Origin: Pagrus major
Lineage: Eukaryota > Chordata > Actinopteri > Spariformes > Sparidae
Direction: 5' to 3'
Length of the DNA: 64,000 nucleotides
NCBI RefSeq assembly: GCF_040436345.1
Contig: NC_133218.1
Span: forward strand, 28,230,710-28,294,709
Shown here: positions 12,901-26,063 of the stretch, piece by piece
How the letters are laid out: the number at the start of each line of letters is the position of its first letter
Numbering within the stretch: position 1 is the stretch's first letter
Program-made: the position numbers and the translations under genes
Notes under the pieces: generated by a model
What the model saw: the letters and a program-made list of their open reading frames with translations, nothing else
Database searches by the model: none
What the model was told of the DNA's origin: nothing

Positions 12901-15793
12901 ATTTCAGAGCTGTTCTCTGATAAGAGCAACACCCATGAGTTTGTGGACTTAGTGAAAGAGCTGGCTCTGCCAGGAGAACTCACCCAGAACAGGAGCTACG
13001 ACTTTGAGTTCATGCAGGTGGAGAAGCCCTATGAGTCCTATACTGGAGCCAATGTCAGGCTAAGGTATATTTAATACACAGCTCAACAATAGGCAAACTG
13101 TAAGTTCTATCATCATATCAGTCACATTGGTCCCATTTGAAGTTTTTGATGATACGTGTGCTCGGCGTCAAGTGTCCACATTAAGGTTACTGTTCCCCCA
13201 CTGGAGGGGACAGTGAGAGATATTCCCTACAGAGATTGATAAGATATTGCTGACATTACTAGTGGTTTATTTATTCTTTTTTTTTTTCATTATTTGATGT
13301 GTTTGTCTAACAGCATGACCAAATTTGACTTTTTGGTCATATTGTTCAATCAAATTTTACATTATTAGTGGATAATTAAAGTTATTTGTAGTAGCAGCCC
13401 TATGTTATTGATGATATATATCTTAGAAACAACACAATACTGACTAAATCTGAATGTAGAGTAAATGAAAATTTCACAAAATATGATTTAAAAACACATT
13501 ATAGGTTGTTTGAGTTCAGTATGTGCACACGTTGAGGAAAAAGAAAAAGATTTTCAGTGGTTGTCACAGTGGGAAACCTTGGATGGCAGCATGTTCAACA
13601 CTGTTTTCAGACTCTTTCTCTGTCTTGCAGGTATTTCCTCAGGGTGACAATAGTTCGTCGTCTGTCTGACTTAGTGAAGGAATACGAGCTGATTGTCCAC
13701 CAGTTAGCCACCTACCCAGACGTCAACAACTCAATCAAGATGGAGGTTGGCATAGAAGACTGTCTGCACATCGAGTTTGAATACAATAAATCCAAGTAAG
13801 ATCAATATCGCTTTAACTTGTCTGTTGAGGTCTTTTTTGCTTCTTCTGCCACCTTGAGCTACTTGTCATGATGTGTCTCTTTGTTAGATACCACCTTAAG
13901 GACGTGATTGTTGGGAAGATCTACTTCCTGCTGGTCAGGATCAAGATCCAACACATGGAGCTACAGCTCATCAAGAAGGAGATAACAGGCATAGGTAAGA
14001 ATCTAGGCCAGCCATGTTTAAAATGTATGTCACTTAGATCCGACACACAGACGGTCAGCAGCATGACTCAGTGCTAACTTTATAGTTCATCACCTTTGAG
14101 GTTTCTCTAGCTGTAAAATGCTATCGCTGGTTTACTTTTCTGTAAGCTGATTAGGTCCCAAAAGAAAAAAAAACTTCTTTTAGCTCTGCTCCACTTTACT
14201 GTAGTTTATTGTACTCACTTAATGTAATCGTTGTCCTCCTTTTCAGGTCCCAGTACCACCACTGAGACAGAGACGGTTGCAAAGTATGAGATCATGGATG
14301 GAGCCCCAGTTAAAGGAGAATCAATCCCCATCAGACTGTTCCTGGCAGGTAACTTCTCTCTCTCCTCTCCTCTCCTCTCCTCTCCTCTCCTCTCCTCTCC
14401 TCTCCTCTCCTCTCCTCTCCTCTCCTCCCCTCTTCACTCTCTGATGCTCATAATGGACATAATGTAATGTAAAATATCTATATTATAAACGTTTAATATA
14501 ATTTAATAAACGTAAACGTGTATATTTTACTCAAAGTATGAGATGCAGCTTATCACATCTTCTGTTTCCTCACAGGATATGACTTGACAGCCACCATGAG
14601 GGATGTCAACAAGAAGTTCTCTGTACGCTACTTCCTTAATCTGGTGCTGGTGGACGAAGAGGACAGAAGATACTTTAAACAACAGGTAACAAACACATGC
14701 ACAGCGATACCATTAGACGTTAGTGAGTGTATATCTGTAACTGGACCTGACATAAATGAGTATGATCCCAGTTGTGTCTTTTTTTTTTGTGAGAAGCACT
14801 AAATATAACTTTTGTGTGTTTACAAGTAAACTCCACAGGGCAACTTTAAACACCAGTCTGACTCAAGAACCTCTCATTGCCAGCAGAAAATGTACAAATG
14901 TTCTGGTTTTCTTTGTTTTCTGACAAATGTCTGTCAATCAGCAAGCAACTGTTTTAGTTGAAAATATAAAATGCCAACTAAAGATAGCCAGTAGCTAAGC
15001 TAGTGCTACTTAACACCAATAGACACTAATGACGCAGGTGCTGTTTGGGTCCCAAAAGACTTTCTGTTGCTGGTTCAGTAGCTCAAATGAACACTCTGTC
15101 ACATGATCACTCTGCTGTGGCTAAATCATTAGTGTTGTTGTTGAACAGTGAGAAATATGGAGAGCGTCACTATCTGAGCTGTCGTTGGAGAAGCGGCTTG
15201 TCACTAAAATGAGACACTGGTCCACCTTAATGATCAGTCCATCTTAAATGAGCCTGGATCGAAGTTGTCGCTAACTCCAGGGCTAACCCCTTCACTTGAA
15301 CCAGGGGGTTGCAAGCAAGACATGGCTTAGCTAAACCACCAAAACCGTACACACTCTGCACTGCTACGTCCACCTCTGTGACAGTACTAGAAACCTCATA
15401 CTCACCATCACACACACTCTTGCTCTCTCTCTGTCTTGACTGCACACTCGCTAATGTTTCGCAAACAACCTCCTCACTGAAATATTCCTTAAAGAAGTTT
15501 GCAACTTGTACTAATACATTTTAATTTTTTTTAAAAACACTGTACTGCAAGGCCGGCGGTCTTTTTTTGGCATTACGTGTCATTGGCATTAAATCATTTG
15601 TCTGCCACTATAGTTTTAATTGGGATTGCTGTTTTTTCAAGTTTTCATTTATTCCCTCCTGTGCTTCTGTGTTTAGGAGATCGTTTTGTGGAGAAAAGCT
15701 CCAGAGAAGATGAGGAAAAGAAACTTCCACCAGCGCTACGAGTCGCCCGAGCCCCGAACCCAGCCAGTTAGCGCAGAGCAGCCGGAGATGTGA
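9979..15793 (+). CDS. vps26a: Retromer subunit VPS26A
   Basis: Exons join(9979..9981, 11680..11829, 12365..12440, 12908..13064, 13631..13795, 13888..13994, 14247..14348, 14576..14685, 15677..15793) encode 328 residues; human VPS26A has 327. VPS26 is the arrestin-fold subunit of retromer (with VPS35 and VPS29), which recycles cargo from endosomes to the trans-Golgi network or plasma membrane. The translation is near-identical to the family throughout: [15 protein letters not shown] at the start, [46 protein letters not shown], the invariant [20 protein letters not shown], and the C-terminal WRKAPEK...FHQRYESPE ending SAEQPEM. Coding exon 1 contributes only the ATG, followed at once by GTGAGT. 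All introns are GT-AG with consistent phase. I choose vps26a over vps26b from sequence and from its position beside supv3l1. Confidence 0.97.
9982..11679 (+). other. vps26a: vps26a intron 1
   Basis: A 1.7 kb intron starting directly after the initiator codon. It carries a small inverted-repeat element at 11156-11439. No coding sequence recognised. Confidence 0.6.
11156..11439. mobile_element. MITE-like element with terminal inverted repeats
   Basis: The left end AAAGGAGCATTATGTAGTTTT (11156-11176) is an imperfect reverse complement of the right end AAAACTACACGGTGCACCTTTT (11418-11439), about 17 of 22 positions agreeing. The 285-base interior has no coding frame. A similar right end (AAAACTACATAGTGCCCCTTTAA) occurs near 46845-46866. 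I infer a non-autonomous DNA transposon. Confidence 0.55.
14355..14427 (+). repeat. (TCTCC)n pentanucleotide microsatellite
   Basis: About 14 tandem CTCTC/TCTCC units starting a few bases after the vps26a exon 7 donor, inside intron 7. Confidence 0.9.
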
Positions 15794-16795
15794 GGATGCT
15801 GCTATGAACTGAAAATACACACAGACACACCCCAACTCTTCACTGCTGAACAGCCAGAGTTGTGAGGGCTGCCCCACTATCTGCCTGGACTGAGAAATGT
15901 CTGTATACATGAATACACATAACATACCTTCTGACATCCCCCCCCTCCTCACCACTTCACAGCTTGAGATGTGAGCTGTCTGACCACAATCACCCTCCCC
16001 CCCCCCGACTGAAACATACTTGCATACAGACGCACGAGTGTACAACCCAAGTAGGCTGAATGCTAAATGTTGAGGCAAGTCAAATGCAATTCAAAGCCAC
16101 CCAAGTAAGGAGCGGTGAGACAGTCTGTTTGATCTTGGTGTCTCAGACTGAAAACACACACACAAGTGAAGCCATACAGTCTGAATGCATAATAAATAAA
16201 ACAGGAGCAAAGATGGGGGAAAAAAAGATGGCTGCAGACGACCACCACAACATTTATCCATTTCCTCTGCAGCAGGAGCTTCTTTTCTTTGCATATTTGG
16301 ACAGCGCTCTTCATGGACTTTCTCTGGCATCCTCCCTCCCACACTCCCTTCAGAATGACGCTATCTGGAGTCTCGCCAGTGATTGAAAGTATTCAAGACA
16401 TGTGGGGATCAGCCTGAACGAAGGACACGAGAGGCTAAGCTATGAGTCAACGCACACACGCGCTCTGTCTGTTCAAAACACTTGAGTTAAAGCTATCATG
16501 ATGTCACTGTGCTCTTGTTCATCCATCTCAAAAGTAAGATACAACAGTCCACAAACTGCTCTTTATATGCAAAGTCTGCTTAATTAGTAAATTAAGAGTC
16601 TAGTGCAACAAATGTCCATCTGAACATTAGTCTTATACTTCATCCTCCTGATGTGGCTGTTTTGTTGAAATGAAAACTGTTACATGTGTCCAGCTCAAGA
16701 CCACATCTCATTTCATGTAAGAACATTTTTGATTTAAGATGGACATTATCATTTCAATATCATGTATTTCATACAACTGTCGAACTAAAGATCTT

Positions 16796-17107
16796 TTAGA
16801 GCTGCAACTGGTCGTTATTTTCATTACCAGTTAATCTGCAGATTCTCAATTAATTGATTCATGGTTTAAATATCAGATAACAATTCATTCATCACAATTT
16901 TCTATCTACAAACTGTTTTTGTCAGACCAGCAGACTCTTAATCCCCAAAATATTCAATTTACAATTGCATAGTGAAAGTAAATGCTCACACTGGAGTTAG
17001 AACCTTTGTGAGAATGACTGAAATAAGAAACCCACTTTCAAAATAGTTGACAATTAGTTTTCTAGTCAGTTGACAAATCAATAAACGGCTAATGGTTGCA
17101 GCTCTAA
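16796..17107. mobile_element. Non-autonomous TIR element, full length
   Basis: Left end TTAGAGCTGCAAC (16796-16808) is inverted at the right end GGTTGCAGCTCTAA (17094-17107). The interior includes ATTAATTGATTC, TTTTTGTCAGACCAGCAGACTC and AAAATAGTTGACAATTAG, the layout of a very common fish element as I know it. About 312 bases, no coding frame. Confidence 0.75.
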
Positions 17108-18352
17108 AGGCATCAGTTTCAGTCTCTTGTTAAGATTAATATATGATGCTGTTTTCACTGATGAGGTCTGTATGAGTACTACAGGATTGCCTCTGAATTT
17201 CTCTAAAGGTTCACTCTGTTTATGTTTCTCTGGCATGCAAGATTTAGTTTAATCTGTAAAGTGCCATTTATTTATGACTAATCTTTGAGAAAAAAGAAAA
17301 GATTTTTGTTGTTCGTCTTTCAAAGTTATTTAAGAGTTGGTTCACCCACAAAAGAAACTATTCCAAGCCAGATATGTGGATAATCAAGATTAACGGAGAA
17401 TTAAATTTCACTGCTTTGAGCACCACAAATGGAATTCCACTGACCTCCATTTTATCCAGGTGGAGGAAGAAATGTCTGAGAGAGAGATCTCAAAACTAGG
17501 ACGCATTAAATCAGTAATTCACTTTCCTTTCATCGGGTGCAGCGTTTTTTTGGAGCCTGTCCGTTCGGCATCAGTAAAATACTTATGTTAATATATGGCT
17601 CATGTATGCTATTGTAAGCACTGGAAAGGATGCAGTATCAATACACTGTAAAATCCAACAATGTTCCACTGTGATGCTCAGACCTGCAGTTAAGGTCCTG
17701 CTTTAAAGAACCAGACATACAGTTTGGTGACGTTACAGCTCTTGTGTGTAGGCTGAATTTGTCCTTAAGCTCTGATCTGTGGCCAGTTTTGCACTTTCCC
17801 CTCCGATGCTTAACTTTGCTTAAAAAAGGGGCATGGAAGCTGAAACTAAACATCACTCTAGGACGACTTCACCTCAGAGATCTCCTGCGTCTCTAATGCA
17901 AATGATACTGTCATTTATATATCACTACTTGTTTTAATTGGACTTAAGTACAATATTTTGCTGCTTTATGTCTCTTTCGTGTGCAAGTCACGCTGTTACA
18001 CGTTTCATTTCATGAACTTCTGAACAGACATCTACGGTTCACGTGTTTGTTCCTCAACACTAGTTTTGGCTTTGCAATCTGCGTTTCTTTTCTTTGGAAA
18101 CTGTAATTTATTTGCAAGTAACGGTTTCTTTCTTTCTGAACACTGTACAGGTAAGGTTTGTTTGGCATATTTAAAATACCTTCAGAGGTAATGAAGAGAC
18201 ACGTAATGCCAAAACTCTCTGCCCCTGTATATCTACTGCATGTTAAACTTTACACTATGTCTTATCATGCCATCAAAGTGTGTGTGCGTGTGTGTGTGTA
18301 TGATAATATGTGTATATACACCAAACCCAAATATATAGCAAAATGAATCGTG

Positions 18353-18358
18353 AATAAA
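18353..18358 (+). promoter_or_regulatory. vps26a: vps26a polyadenylation signal
   Basis: An AATAAA hexamer at the end of the long AT-rich region, followed by a T-rich segment. This is the best distal candidate for vps26a. Confidence 0.45.
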
Positions 18359-19743
18359 GCAAATTTATACTGAATATCTTTTGAACAGCACTGTTTCTTT
18401 AAAAGATTATTACAAAACATAAAGTCAGACGAGTTCAGTTCAGGTCTTTATTGTTAATGGGTCAATATCATCATATTTGTATTAAGAATTTATTAGTTAT
18501 CCGACTTGTCATCAGCATGTAAAATACGACGTTGTTTCAGTTCTTTCAAGAAGTCATTTACATTTGTCTGCATCAAGATCTTACCAGGACAACCACCGGT
18601 GGAAAGTATATTAGAGGTTTCAGAGAAACTTCAATTGCTTGCCTCTCTCATTGCAAATATTTCCACAAATATAGTTGATGAAACAGATGCATATAGTGTT
18701 GTCAAGACTCAAACTTCAAAAAGTAAGCCAGTTCTTTCTCAAGCCCTCTTCAGACACCCTTGTTTTGGTATCCAGAGAAAGCAATAGAACAGCGTTAAGA
18801 CTGTCATACCATCTATAAGATTAAATGAAATATGAATGAAAAAAATATACACAGTTAAATTGATAAAAACATTAAGGTGCGGTCACTAATAAGGTACATT
18901 TCAATGAAATTTTTGGTGGCTAGTCAAACATTTATGAGTTCAGATTAAGAGTTTTATGAGCCAAGTATGCAAGAATGGACTGAATGTATCTCGGCATTTG
19001 CTATACAAATGTAACATGGTAAAATAAGAACAAAAACACTATAATAAATAATAAAGTGAGATGGGAATAAAATTAGACATAAAAATCTAGAATATATTTA
19101 AAGACAGTAAATGAGGTTGGTGGGGTTGTAGTGAACTTAGGGTAATGTCAATATTTATATAATTATTATTTATTTATTGAAATACCTCAACAACTATCTT
19201 TTATTTAATTATAATAGAGTGGAATATATGGAATGGTAAACACTTACTTTCATCATGGCTGAATTTACATGAAAAAATAGGCTTTAATAATGATTTATCT
19301 ATAGACGCATGTTTTTAGAGTCTGAGTTTCTCCTCTGTTTCATATACGATCTTCGGCTTCAGCTACAGAGTTGTCCTTCGCTTTGCCTGTTTATATTTTG
19401 CACTCTTTGCGACACAGTATCCTAACGACAATAAATTTTGGGTCATATTATTTTGTCAAACAAACGCTAGCTCGTTTACACTTGTAGCTCTCATTATTTT
19501 TTTGAATACAAGTCATTTTGTGCTTAAATACAAACAGGCAATTTTGTGGGCAGCTACATAGCGACTGGTCCTGTCCCACGTTGTGTCAGCAGGAAGAGAA
19601 TCGTGTTGACCGTCCTCTGGTGATGTTAGTGGTGTGTAATCCACACATTTACACCTGCCGAACAACATGGAGCGACAGTAGCGTTAGTTTTGTGCTTACC
19701 CCGCAGAAGAAGCCAATAACTGGGATATAAACGACTCGCAGTG
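18359..19743. other. vps26a-supv3l1 intergenic region
   Basis: AT-rich, with no gene recognised. The last 250 bases before 19744 must include the supv3l1 promoter and 5' UTR, but no clear core element stands out. Confidence 0.5.
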
Positions 19744-21149
19744 ATGTCGCTAAACCGGTGTATGTATTTGTTTTCTCGGCTTCAACGCCACATTAGCCCT
19801 CGGGCTGCCAGGATCACCAGTAGCTGTCATGTGTCTTCTAGTGTTTTACATAAACAGCACCAGGCTGGTTCTGTGGTTTGTAGCAGAAATGTTTCATCAA
19901 ACAGCTCTTCCCCAAAACCCCCGGACACCTCTCTGTTTGTCCCCGTCCCTCTGAAGACCGACTCCCCGGTGGATGGGAGTGTGGGGGCAGAGCTGACCCA
20001 GCCACTCGATAAAAGTGAGTAAAACCACCTGGGCTGGTCTCAATGATCAGTTGGGTTGTGAAAGTATACAGCACTTGAGAATAGAGATGAGAGTTGATTA
20101 AAGCCTATGGTTTTTTTTCCCTCAAGGCAATCTGAGATGTCAGATGTACAATATTTTGAGTTTAGCATTTTCTGTGTGTTTTCTCATTTCTATCTCTACT
20201 TTTTTATCTATAATTCAGGTCAGCTGCTGAAAATGCTGAACCGGTTTTATAAGAGGAAAGAGATGCAGAAGCTGGCAGCAGACCATGGCCTGGATGGTGA
20301 GAAATTAATTAGCATCATTTCACAGCTCTTCATACATGGTTTTTGTCATTGGCATCAGATTTAATGGCAGTATAAAAACATATAAATTCCCATTAAAGTT
20401 AAATATAATAAATAGATTATTATCTGTCCGTTATATATCGTGCATACCTGTGCATGATATATATCGGACAGATAACATCAGTCTGTTATCATCGACAAGA
20501 TCATTATGCACTGAGGTCCTGCTGTGGCAGCTGGTCCTGAAAGATGCAGCTTCCTTTATCTTGTGAAATCCTTGATGCTGCAGTCAGACTGACGTCTCGT
20601 TCATAGCCAGCACACTTTCCATGATGAGCTTCATTGTAACCGTGTCTTTTTGCATGTGTGTGCGCAGCTCGTCTGTTCCACCAGGCCTTCATTAGCTTCA
20701 GGAAGTATGTTATGGAAATGACAGCACTCCCCGCTGATCTGCACATCATCCTCAGTGACATCTGCTTTGGAGCAGGTTTGTCAGTTTTTAATTAAACCTC
20801 AAGATGGAGTTGTGTCAAAAGAGTAAAACTTTAATTAACCTGAATGTCTGTTGTATTCCAGGTCATATAGATGACATCTACCCGTACTTCATGCGTCATG
20901 CCAGGCAAGTCTTTCCTATGCTAGACTGTATGGACGACCTGAGAAAGATCTCAGACCTCAGACTCCCTGCTAACTGGTACGTATTATATTATAGAGGATA
21001 ACTCAGGAATGTCAGGCATGAGTACTGTATGTGCTGTTTATATATCTGATATCGCAGTGGGTGACACCTTTACTTCTACTGTAATGTTGTAGGTTTTCCT
21101 CTGTATGCATGTGTAAAAGTGTGCATATTATTACTTTGTGGTTACAGTA

Positions 21150-21193
<44 letters not shown>

Positions 21194-24100
21194 CATTAGG
21201 TATCCCGAGGCTCGTGCCATCCAGAGGAAGGTGATTTTCCATGCTGGTCCCACTAACAGTGGTAAAACCTACCAAGCCATCCAGCGCTTCCTGGCTGCCA
21301 AGTCTGGAGTCTACTGCGGCCCCCTGAAGCTGCTGGCCCACGAGATCTTTGAGAAGACCAACACGGCCGTACGTCTCTGTCTTCTTGTGTCAACTGTCTT
21401 GTTTAAAGAGAAACTCCACTTATTTTACACTTCAGTCTTTTAACAGGTTTCTGCGTGTGGGAGGGCAATGATAAATTATTGGAGAACTCTTTCTTGATAT
21501 TCTAGTTTCTTTCTTGTAGTAATGTCTTTATCCCATCACGTCCATCCTGTCTTTTTCGTTTCCCACCTCTGTGGTCTTTTCTAAGAAGCCCTCTTCTATC
21601 TCTTCCTCACCATACTGCAATGTTGACTAATATCCTGTGTGTATATTTGTGTGTGTATTCACAGGGTGTGAAATGTGACTTGGTTACCGGAGAGGAAAGG
21701 ACATTCATGGACCCCGAGGGTCGACAAGCTGGTCATGTAGCCTGTACCATTGAGATGTGCAGCGTTAACACACCTTGTAAGTTAACATAACGCATACAAA
21801 CATTTCTGCTTAGTAGCATAAATATAACAAGAAAACCCAACATCACTCTGTTGGACATCATGAAATTGTGTCAGTTGAACCAAAGAAGAATGATCGACTG
21901 CTGTCTCTTTTCAAACTGATCCCAAGAAAGATGAAGTCTTGTCCCTTTTGATCCTACAAAATCAGGTGAAATGAATCTTGACTTTTGAATACGGCAGGTG
22001 TTTGAGTTGTGATTCATTAAAATAAGAATGAATTTACTTAGTGACCTTGCTCATAAACTGATGCAATAATATCAATAAACTAGTTTGTTTTTCACAGTTC
22101 TGTTACTTCTTCGAAATGTTTCTCGTGCTCTGAAAAACTGATAATAAAAATAGAAATATCGGCACAATGTCAGAAATTCTAAACAAGCATTTCTCTTCCT
22201 TTCTGATATTTTTGATTGTTCAGTAGAACCAAAATGTTTCTCCTGTGAGATCATGTAGAAATGGAGGCACTCGTGGAAATTTTGTTTGTGTGTATTCATT
22301 AACGAGGCGATGGCGGGTCTGTTTGTTTTTTAGATGAGGTGGCTGTAATCGATGAAATTCAAATGATCAGAGATCTGTCCAGAGGCTGGGCCTGGACCAG
22401 AGCACTGCTGGGTTGGTAACACACACAGACAGTCAAACACACATACACAAGGCCTCTTGCACTGTTTTGTCTCTCTGTCTTACCCAGTTCATTAATTTGA
22501 CCTCAGGCTAGACTATCAGCTTTCTGTAGTAACATTCATGGTAATCAAGTAATGATAATGTACATTTTCTGAATCTCTTGTTTTGTTTTAAGGCACCTAA
22601 TAAGCACACATTTTGGCACGTTTTTCTTTGTACTTGTGATTGTGTCATTTATTTTGAATGATGATGTTTCAAACTTCAACACTTAACATTTCTTGTAGGA
22701 CTCTGTGCAGAGGAGATCCATGTGTGTGGGGAACCTGCAGCCATCGACTTCATCAGAGAGCTGATGTACACCACTGGAGAGGAGGTGGAGGTGAGGCTGT
22801 AATACTGTATGTCAGACAGCAGTAGTTATTATATGTTTTTTTTTAAAATCACTGTCTTTGGGTAACCACTCTCTCCATCTCTCTCTCTGAAGGTCCACAC
22901 CTACGAGCGTTTAACTCCTTTCACAATCTTGGATCATGCTGTGGAGTCATTAGACAACTTGAGACCAGGAGATTGTATTGTCTGCTTCAGCAAAAATGAC
23001 ATCTACTCCATCAGCAGACAGATTGAGGCCAGAGGACTAGAATGTGCTGTCATTTATGGGAGCTTACCTCCAGGTGAGTCTGTGTGTATGGAAAAGTCCC
23101 AGTATGTCAACTTGGTCCATCGAACCAATGAAGACTAAAGGCAAATATATTTTAAAAAAATAACGTTCCTACCCCTCTATGAATTTTTGTTTCCAGATTG
23201 TGTATTGAAGTAAGAGGTTGTCATATTCAAGCAAAATCTTCCAAATCAACAAGATAATCGTAGGCTCCATTCGTAAAAATGTTCATTTGCTCCAGCTGAA
23301 GCTTAACTTGTGTCCAAGAACATTACAGAAATCAAACAAAAGTCACATTTCAATTATTCGTACTTACTTTACCAACCGTTATTTCAGATTTTTGTCTGAT
23401 TCCAGGCTTGATTGTGTGATTTACAGGCACCAAGCTGTCACAGGCCAAGAAGTTTAATGACCCCGATGACCCCTGCAAGATACTGGTGGCTACAGATGCT
23501 ATTGGGATGGGCCTGAACCTGTAAATACCTTCTTACTGTGTGCTGTCTTAAATTCATTAATTTCAGTCAGGTCATTACATATGTATTACATACGTCCTCA
23601 CTGAAAATATATTTTTTCCCCATAAAGAAGTATTTTATTATAATAAAACCTTCATTGTATTAGCCCCATTTCCATGGAGGTGTTACATTACCCTCCATAT
23701 TGTACCTTGTCATGTTTATCTTTTTGCTGGCATGTTCAGCACACACCACTAGGGGTTGCAAAAAAATCAGAAATTATTACACATGGGGGCTTTTACAAGA
23801 CTCTAATCTTCCAGCTGTAGCTTCAGAGAAAGTGTAATGTCACATTGTTATAAAGATTTAATCATTTCAGCTCAGATCTCTCCATTTACCTGCCTTTCTT
23901 ACCCTCTCTCCCTGTCCAGGAGTATAAAACGTATCATCTTCAACAGTCTGATAAAGCCTACCATTAATGAGAAAGGGGAGAAGCAGATGGACACCATCAG
24001 CACATCACAAGCCCTGCAGATAGCTGGCCGGGCAGGGAGGTCAGTCTCATTTGTACTTATATTATCCCCATTCAGGAGCCGTTAAAGGTATAAGCAAGTC

Positions 24101-26063
24101 ATTCTCTCCTCTGTCACCCCTCCCAGGTTCTCCTCCAAGTTTAAAGAGGGAGAAGTTACCACCATGCATAGAGATGATCTGCTTGTTCTGAAGGAAATAC
24201 TTAGCCAATCCGTAGACCCGATAGAGGTGATCATTTAAACACAGACACACACTCAAACACACACTCGTAGGCTAACCCTGAAAACCCTCCAGCGTCACTG
24301 TGTATGTTCATCTCTCCTCTTCTGCCTCAGACTGCAGGTCTGCATCCTACAGCAGAGCAGATCGAGATGTTTGCTTATCATCTGCCTGATGCTACGCTGT
24401 CAAACCTTGTTGTGAGTACAGAGATCTATTCATTCTTTCTCCTGCCTCTATTCAGTCTGTAAGCAACAGTGTGTGAAATGTAATTTTTTCAACGCATGCA
24501 CTCTTTAGAATCATCAGTTTGATTTATCACGTTCACGCTATAGCCTCATCCTCTTGTTCTTGACAAACTTTGTGACTTATCTCTCTCTGTCTCTCTCTCG
24601 CAGGACATATTTGTCAGCCTCTCTCAGGTGGACGGTGTATATTTTGTCTGCAACATTGACGACTTCAAGTTCCTGGCTGATATGATTCAGCACATCCCAC
24701 TGAACCTGAGGTCACGCTACGTCTTCTGCACCGCTCCCATCAACAAGAAACAACCTTTTGTCTGCACCTCGTTCCTCAAGGTTAGTATAAGTAAAGCTGG
24801 GAGGCAGGCATGGGATGAATGAGGTAAAAGGAGGGAGACATTTGAGGAGGGAAGTAAAAATAATGAGTTATTGGTAACAGTAGTGACTAGATCAGCTAGA
24901 TCACTCTGACATTAAAGTTTTTTCTGTTTATCAGAAAATGATTCATTGCTTCAGTGTTGTAAAAAGATAAATAACAGAGCGTGAATACTTTTTATTGGCG
25001 CCGTAGTGTTGCTTTCTCATTTTATGGTTATATCATACTCATAAAACAAGGTTAGCTCCAGAATTAAATGATTGTCAAGTAACCTTTGAAACACAGGGTC
25101 AAGTTGTATCTCATAGGATTGGTGTGTACAAAGGAAACGCTTTCTTTCTTGTGGGGTGGTCTGGAAGCATATGGTGTAAATGCACCGCCATTTTTTCACA
25201 AGTTTAATACAGTAATAATATAGTTATCATCATGGAAATAACATTAATACTATGATACTGCTCAAGACAATGCTTCAACATACTTTTTCCATTTGCTTAC
25301 CTGGTAATCTTTGCATACTGTCCTGTACTTGGAGCTTTTATTTGCACTGTTTTGAATCTTGTTTTCTCTTCCAGTTTGCCCGTCAGTTCAGTCGAGACGA
25401 GCCTCTGACATTTGACTGGGTCTGTCGCCATATCAACTGGCCTCTGGCTCTACCCAAAAACATAAAAGACCTGGTTCACTTGGAAGCTGTCCACGATGTG
25501 TTAGATCTTTACCTTTGGTTAAGGTAACGTAATGTTTCTGCCTCTTTTACCTGACGTTTTGAGCAGTTGTTACTTGATGTAATCGTCTTTTGTTTGTATA
25601 AGTATAACGCTATATTCCAAATAGTCGTTGCCTGCCCACTAATGTTGCTGTTGATTTCTCTGTCTGTCTCTGCAGCTACCGTTTCATGGACATGTTTCCA
25701 GACACGGCCTTGGTTAGGAACATCCAACAGGAACTTGACGACACCATCCAAGAAGGTGTCCTGAATATCACCCGTCTCATCAGAGCCACTGACTCAGCCA
25801 TCACTGACCCCCTGCAGACACAGGGCAGAACGCGCGGTAATGTTGGAACATTCGGCAGTAATAATGTGACCGGCAGCAAAGGTCAAAGGGGACAAGGAGG
25901 CTCAGGAGAGTTCATCAACAGCTCTCTGGCTAGTCGCCTGGTGAGAGACGGGCTCTTGACGCCTGATTTGCTCCGGCAGCTGCAGAGGGAGTGGTCTAAA
26001 GATACAGATACAGACGATCAAAATAACGACAACAAAGGGAGAAGGAGAAAGAAGAAGAAATGA
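19744..26063 (+). CDS. supv3l1: ATP-dependent RNA helicase SUPV3L1 (SUV3), mitochondrial
   Basis: Exons join(19744..20014, 20219..20296, 20668..20775, 20862..20976, 21200..21368, 21665..21776, 22334..22411, 22699..22790, 22893..23073, 23427..23520, 23920..24039, 24127..24226, 24331..24411, 24604..24780, 25375..25523, 25676..26063) give 770 residues (human: 786). SUV3 unwinds RNA in the mitochondrial matrix and pairs with PNPase in the degradosome. The Arg-rich, acid-poor N-terminus (MSLNRC...[12 protein letters not shown]) fits a mitochondrial presequence. Motifs in order: Walker A GPTNSGKT (207-214), motif Ia [13 protein letters not shown], Walker B DEIQ (291-294), motif [10 protein letters not shown], motif [13 protein letters not shown] (422-433), motif [10 protein letters not shown] (466-473). 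The tail is basic, ending GRRRKKKK. The ATG at 19744 is preferred to an upstream in-frame GTG. Intron 7 uses the weak donor GTTGGT at 22412, required by frame. Confidence 0.96.
21151..21192 (+). repeat. (TG)n microsatellite at the supv3l1 exon 5 acceptor
   Basis: About 20 TG units ending 7 bases before the acceptor AG at 21198-21199, where a pyrimidine tract would normally be. Confidence 0.95.

Larger units (their letters stand above)
15794..18358 (+). other. vps26a: vps26a 3' UTR
   Basis: The AT-rich stretch after the stop codon, with no competing gene, probably forms a 2.5 kb 3' UTR ending after the AATAAA at 18353-18358. It includes a full-length interspersed element (16796-17107). An earlier AATAAA cluster at about 16191-16200 could give a shorter transcript. 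Open frames of up to 156 residues here are on the wrong strand or lack family resemblance. Confidence 0.5.

Noticed and set aside
15608-16078. 156-codon open frame on the - strand
   Set aside because: It overlaps the last coding exon and 3' UTR of vps26a in antisense and resembles nothing known.
19741-19743. GTG three bases before the supv3l1 ATG as start
   Set aside because: A nuclear vertebrate gene should use the ATG at 19744; the GTG is simply in frame.
23406-23426. Earlier acceptor (TTCCAG before GCTTGATTG) for supv3l1 exon 10
   Set aside because: It breaks the frame; the TTACAG ending at 23426 restores the conserved [10 protein letters not shown] reading.
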